Part shown: positions 4,751 through 7,834 of the stretch, in pieces | Layout of the letters: each line of letters opens with the position of its first letter | How positions within the stretch are numbered: the first letter of the stretch is position 1 | From: Desulfuromonas sp. | Lineage (GTDB): Bacteria > Desulfobacterota > Desulfuromonadia > Desulfuromonadales > Trichloromonadaceae | Assembly (NCBI GenBank): GCA_030145265.1 | Contig: JAQYWA010000087.1 | Span: 1 to 7,834 of the forward strand | Reading direction: 5' to 3' | Length of the DNA: 7,834 bases | Translations under genes and position numbers: made by a program | Notes under the pieces: model-generated | Seen by the model: only the letters and a program-made list of their open reading frames with translations | Databases searched by the model: none | What the model was told of the DNA's origin: nothing

Positions 4751-7255
4751 ATGCTGCCAAAGACTGCCATCTACAGAACCGGGCTCTACCTTTGCGTGGC
4801 CCTCTCGGGTTTCAGCGCCCTGATCTATGAACTCCTCTGGACCAAGCAGCTGTCCCTGGTGTTCGGCACCAACATGGCCGCAGTCAGCACGGTCGCATCT
4901 GCGTTCATGGCAGGCCTGGCCCTCGGCAGCTTTCTCTTCGGACGGATCGCCGACCGCTCCTCCAACCTGCCCCGGCTCTACGCCGGTCTCGAATTTGCCA
5001 TACTCATCTGTGCCCTCGGCTTTATCCCGACGCTCCACCTCGTAGAAACGGTCTACGTTTTTCTCTGCCAGACCTTTCCCGACGCCCCCGCGACCACGAC
5101 CTCGCTGCGCTGCCTGCTTGCCGGCCTGATTCTGCTTCCCTCGACCACCTGCATGGGGGGCACCCTGCCAATCATCTGCCGCTACTTCGCCGATGATGAT
5201 ATTAGCGTTGCCGCTGGCCGATTTTACGCCATCAATACTTTCGGCGCAGTGACCGGATGGCTGTCCGCCGGCTTTCTGCTCATACCGACTCTCGGGCTGT
5301 CCGACACCGGATGGCTGGCCATGGCGATATCGCTTGTCATCGCCGGCTGTTTTTTTCAGGCCTCCCGCAGGATCAAACGACAGCGGACGACGAGCATCGC
5401 CGCCCCGACAGCCGCCCCACCCCTGCCGCCCAAACAGCGCGCCCTCCTGCTCGGCACCGTGGCCGTACTCGGCGCCCTCGCGCTCGGCTACGAAATGCTC
5501 TGGACTCGAACTTTCATTCTGTTCATGGGAACGACAAGCTTTGCCTTCTCCGGCATCCTCGGCATTTATCTAACCGGACTGGCCCTGGGCGGCACCCTCT
5601 ACGCCCGCCGCCTGCACCGGGTGCCCAATCGCAAGCAACTCCTGTTCTGGCTGACCGCGCTCCTGTCAATCACCATGCTAGCCGCGGTGCCGCTCTACGA
5701 CCAGCTCCCTTACCTGTTTCAATACGCACACGAACTGGCGCACGGCAGCTGGGTCCTGTTATCCCTGGCCTCGCTGTGCATCCTGGCCCTCGTCATCCTG
5801 CCGCCTGCCATTTTCTCGGGGGCCTGTATTCCCACCGCCGTCGGACTGCTGGCCCCAACGCGAGCCCATACCGCGCAAGGGATCGGCACCATCCTGCTGA
5901 ATAATACCCTTGGCGCGATGATCGGTGGACTGACCGCAGGCTTCCTGCTGGTCCCCCAGTTCGGCCTGCAGGGGAGCTTTCGCCTGCTGGCCGCCATCAA
6001 CCTGCTGCTGGCATTCGTTCTGGCCGCCTGGCTGTGGCAGAGAAAACGCAATTCCTGGCCCGTTCCGGCCGCGCTTCTGGCCGGAGCACTCCTCACCTTC
6101 ATTCCTTACCCCTGGAACCAGATCCTGCTCAACAGCGGCGTCTATTACTATGCACCGATGATCTCGCAGGTCGGCGGGCTGGATGAATACCTCTCGGGGA
6201 ACACCCTGGTCGCGGTTGAAGAAGGCAAGGACGCGACGGTCGCGGTCATGGATTTTGAGCAGCGGATCCGCTACTTCAAGGTTAACGGCAAGACCGACGG
6301 CAGCATCGGTAGCGACATGAGCACCCAGGTTCTGGTCGGACAACTGCCGATGCTGCTCCATCCTGAACCGAAAAACACCCTGGTGATCGGTCTCGGAACC
6401 GGCGTCACCGTGCAGGCCGCGGCCAGCCATCCGCAAACCAGGATCGACTGTGTGGAGATTTCCGAAGAAGTGGTGAAAGCCGCCGAGCAGTTCACCGCCG
6501 TCAACGGCGACGTCCTCAAACGTCCCGAAGTCCATCTGGCCATCCAGGATGCCCGTCACTGGCTGCTGACCCGCAGCGACCGCTACGACGTGATTATCTC
6601 GGAGCCGTCCAATCCCTGGCAGACCGGAAACGCCAACCTGTTCACGGCCGATTTCTACGCCATGGCCGCCTCGCACCTCAACTCCGACGGCCTGTTCTGC
6701 CAATGGCTCCCCCTGTACGATCTGCCGATGGATAAAATCCAGGTCGCCGTAAGAACCTTCCTGCACACCTTCCCGGACGCCACCGCCTTTTTGAACAATA
6801 CCGACTTTATTCTGCTCGGGTCGAAAACACCGCAGGCCTTCGACGTGAAGCGGATGCGCCAGACCATGGCTCATCCCGAGATCAGGGCATCGCTGGCCCC
6901 ATACGGTCTGGCCACCCCCTTTACCCTGCTGGCCCGCACCTATTTTGCTGACAGCTCATTTCTGCAGGCACTTTCGACCGGGGCTCCCCTCAACAGCGAT
7001 GACCACCCGATCCTTGAATACACACCGCAGCTGGGCTACTCGACCACCCTGTTCCCGGAAAACTTCAGTAGCCTGATGCAGGTCCGCAGCTATGCCGGGC
7101 CGCAGGTTCCGCCGCTCGAACAACCGATGATCCCCAAAACCGAAATTTCACGGATGCTGCGGGAAATGGCCCGTGAACTCTACCGGGCCGGTCACGGGCC
7201 GGAAGCCGATGTGCTTCTGCAGAAGGCCAGCCACCTCCAGCCCAACCATTCGTAG
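4751..7255 (+). CDS. Fused multi-pass membrane / spermidine synthase-like protein
   Basis: An 834-residue fusion. Residues 1–455 are a multi-pass membrane domain built from two tandem repeats. SALIYELLWTKQLSLVFGT with GLALG (22–59) corresponds to LALGYEMLWTRTFILFMGT with GLALG (243–280), and NTFGAVTGWLSAGFLLIPTLGL (162–183) to NTLGAMIGGLTAGFLLVPQFGL (385–406), an offset of about 222 residues. Residues about 480–770 form a class I methyltransferase-like, spermidine-synthase domain: VIGLGTG (545–551), CVEIS (567–571), QDARHWLL (599–606) and YDVIISEPSNPW (612–623). The canonical GGGDG and D-x-x-D-P motifs are replaced by GLGTG and E-P-S-N-P. The last about 40 residues look helical. No S-adenosylmethionine decarboxylase gene is adjacent, so classical spermidine synthesis is doubtful; a specialised aminopropyl- or other SAM-dependent transfer near the membrane is possible. 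The start has only a weak AAGG 11 nt upstream. The stop is 2 bp from that of the convergent flavoprotein gene. Confidence 0.9.
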   Translation: MLPKTAIYRTGLYLCVALSGFSALIYELLWTKQLSLVFGTNMAAVSTVASAFMAGLALGSFLFGRIADRSSNLPRLYAGLEFAILICALGFIPTLHLVETVYVFLCQTFPDAPATTTSLRCLLAGLILLPSTTCMGGTLPIICRYFADDDISVAAGRFYAINTFGAVTGWLSAGFLLIPTLGLSDTGWLAMAISLVIAGCFFQASRRIKRQRTTSIAAPTAAPPLPPKQRALLLGTVAVLGALALGYEMLWTRTFILFMGTTSFAFSGILGIYLTGLALGGTLYARRLHRVPNRKQLLFWLTALLSITMLAAVPLYDQLPYLFQYAHELAHGSWVLLSLASLCILALVILPPAIFSGACIPTAVGLLAPTRAHTAQGIGTILLNNTLGAMIGGLTAGFLLVPQFGLQGSFRLLAAINLLLAFVLAAWLWQRKRNSWPVPAALLAGALLTFIPYPWNQILLNSGVYYYAPMISQVGGLDEYLSGNTLVAVEEGKDATVAVMDFEQRIRYFKVNGKTDGSIGSDMSTQVLVGQLPMLLHPEPKNTLVIGLGTGVTVQAAASHPQTRIDCVEISEEVVKAAEQFTAVNGDVLKRPEVHLAIQDARHWLLTRSDRYDVIISEPSNPWQTGNANLFTADFYAMAASHLNSDGLFCQWLPLYDLPMDKIQVAVRTFLHTFPDATAFLNNTDFILLGSKTPQAFDVKRMRQTMAHPEIRASLAPYGLATPFTLLARTYFADSSFLQALSTGAPLNSDDHPILEYTPQLGYSTTLFPENFSSLMQVRSYAGPQVPPLEQPMIPKTEISRMLREMARELYRAGHGPEADVLLQKASHLQPNHS

Positions 7256-7257
7256 CC

Positions 7258-7833
7258 CTACCCCGCCACCAACTTGTCGGCCAGCTGTTCAGCCGCCTCC
7301 AGAACATCCTGCCTCGAATCAACATCCCCGCGCTTATATACATCGATCACCCGCAGCGGATGGGTTTCGGCAAAACCGGTCCATTTAAAGATTTCCCGAT
7401 AACGCGGCAAAATGTCGGCAAACAAGGCCGGATCGCGGTGGCCCTGAGTCAGGATGAAAACCAGCGGCTTGCGGGCAGGAAAACGACTCGGATGCTCCAG
7501 GGCGACATAGCCGGGGAGCAGAAAGGAATAGCTGCGATCGATGAACCCCTTGAGCTGGGCCGAGACGTCGGTGTAGTAAACCGGCGAGGCCATCACCACC
7601 AGGTCGGCCTCAAACACCGCATCCAGAACCGGCGTCAGGTCATCCTTCAATACGCAGCGCTCATCGCTGGTCTTGCAGGCATCACAGGCTTGGCAGCCGC
7701 GGAACGTCAGATCATTAAGGTAATAACTCCGGATGCTGGCGCCGTGCTGCTCGGCCCGCTGCAGAAAATGGCGGGCGACGGTGGCGCTGTTCCCCTGCTT
7801 GCGGGGGCTGCCGAAAAGACAGACGATGTTCAT
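7258..7833 (-). CDS. Iron–sulfur flavoprotein, NADPH-dependent FMN reductase/flavodoxin fold (Isf-like)
   Basis: A 191-residue flavodoxin-fold protein. It begins MNIVCLFGSPRKQGNS, where GSPRKQGNS (8–16) is the FMN-phosphate loop. It continues with a four-cysteine motif GCQACDACKTSDERC (C47, C50, C53, C60: CX2CX2CX6C), then ADLVVMASPVYYTDVSAQLKGFIDR (76–100), the flavin-ring contact region. The compact cysteine motif is that of archaeal and bacterial iron–sulfur flavoproteins (Isf), which bind a [4Fe-4S] cluster next to FMN and pass electrons to ferredoxin or oxidants such as O2 and peroxide. Length agrees with the family. The ATG at 7833 lies one base from the window edge, so its ribosome-binding site cannot be seen, but the N-terminus fits the family start. 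It is convergent with the fused membrane gene and no terminator lies between them. The physiological partner is unknown. Confidence 0.9.
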   Translation of the reverse strand: MNIVCLFGSPRKQGNSATVARHFLQRAEQHGASIRSYYLNDLTFRGCQACDACKTSDERCVLKDDLTPVLDAVFEADLVVMASPVYYTDVSAQLKGFIDRSYSFLLPGYVALEHPSRFPARKPLVFILTQGHRDPALFADILPRYREIFKWTGFAETHPLRVIDVYKRGDVDSRQDVLEAAEQLADKLVAG

Positions 7834-7834
7834 C

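Noticed and set aside
5759..6874. Long minus-strand open frame (371 codons) opposite the fused membrane gene
   Set aside because: Low-complexity Gly/Gln/Val/Asp-rich translation without motifs or a ribosome-binding site; it is antisense to a well-supported gene.

Overview
This is a chromosomal window from a Gram-negative bacterium. The coding regions are GC-rich with mostly G/C third positions, and two intergenic stretches are AT-rich. The gene content (an HMA–DUF2318–FtsX-like permease–ABC ATPase group, small exported single-helix proteins, an Isf-like iron–sulfur flavoprotein and a fused membrane/spermidine-synthase-like protein) fits an anaerobic, metal-active deltaproteobacterium of the Desulfuromonas/Geobacter type. 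That assignment is inference from gene types and was not tested by a database search.

Left region (1–2305, minus strand). This is a compact putative metal-trafficking operon, read right to left. It encodes a periplasmic heavy-metal-associated (HMA) protein with a Cys-rich tail, a membrane-anchored DUF2318 protein with two CxxC pairs, an MacB/FtsX-type ABC permease with a CxxC in its periplasmic domain, and the N-terminus of the ABC ATPase, which runs off the window. The last three resemble the core of the Campylobacter p19 iron-uptake locus (Cj1660–Cj1663 region). The HMA protein replaces or supplements the metal-binding input. Cysteine motifs recur in the three exported or membrane components, so a metal or redox relay across the envelope is a reasonable hypothesis.

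Middle region (2454–4422). A hotdog-fold acyl-CoA thioesterase (minus) ends in an intrinsic terminator that insulates the HMA operon. It is divergent from a pair of small, related exported membrane proteins of unknown function (plus), and an AT-rich promoter region lies between them. The small genes converge on a MaoC-like hydratase (minus), and the two are separated by a very strong, nearly perfect bidirectional terminator hairpin.

Right region (4423–7834). After a gene-free stretch comes a large plus-strand gene for an 834-residue protein. It has an internally duplicated membrane domain and a C-terminal spermidine-synthase-like Rossmann domain in which canonical motifs are altered. Its stop codon lies 2 bp from the stop of a convergent minus-strand iron–sulfur flavoprotein that carries a CX2CX2CX6C motif.

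No RNA genes, insertion sequences, CRISPR arrays or attachment sites were seen. The most interesting candidates are the cysteine-rich metal operon, the paired small membrane proteins, and the membrane/aminopropyltransferase-like fusion with a non-canonical active site.
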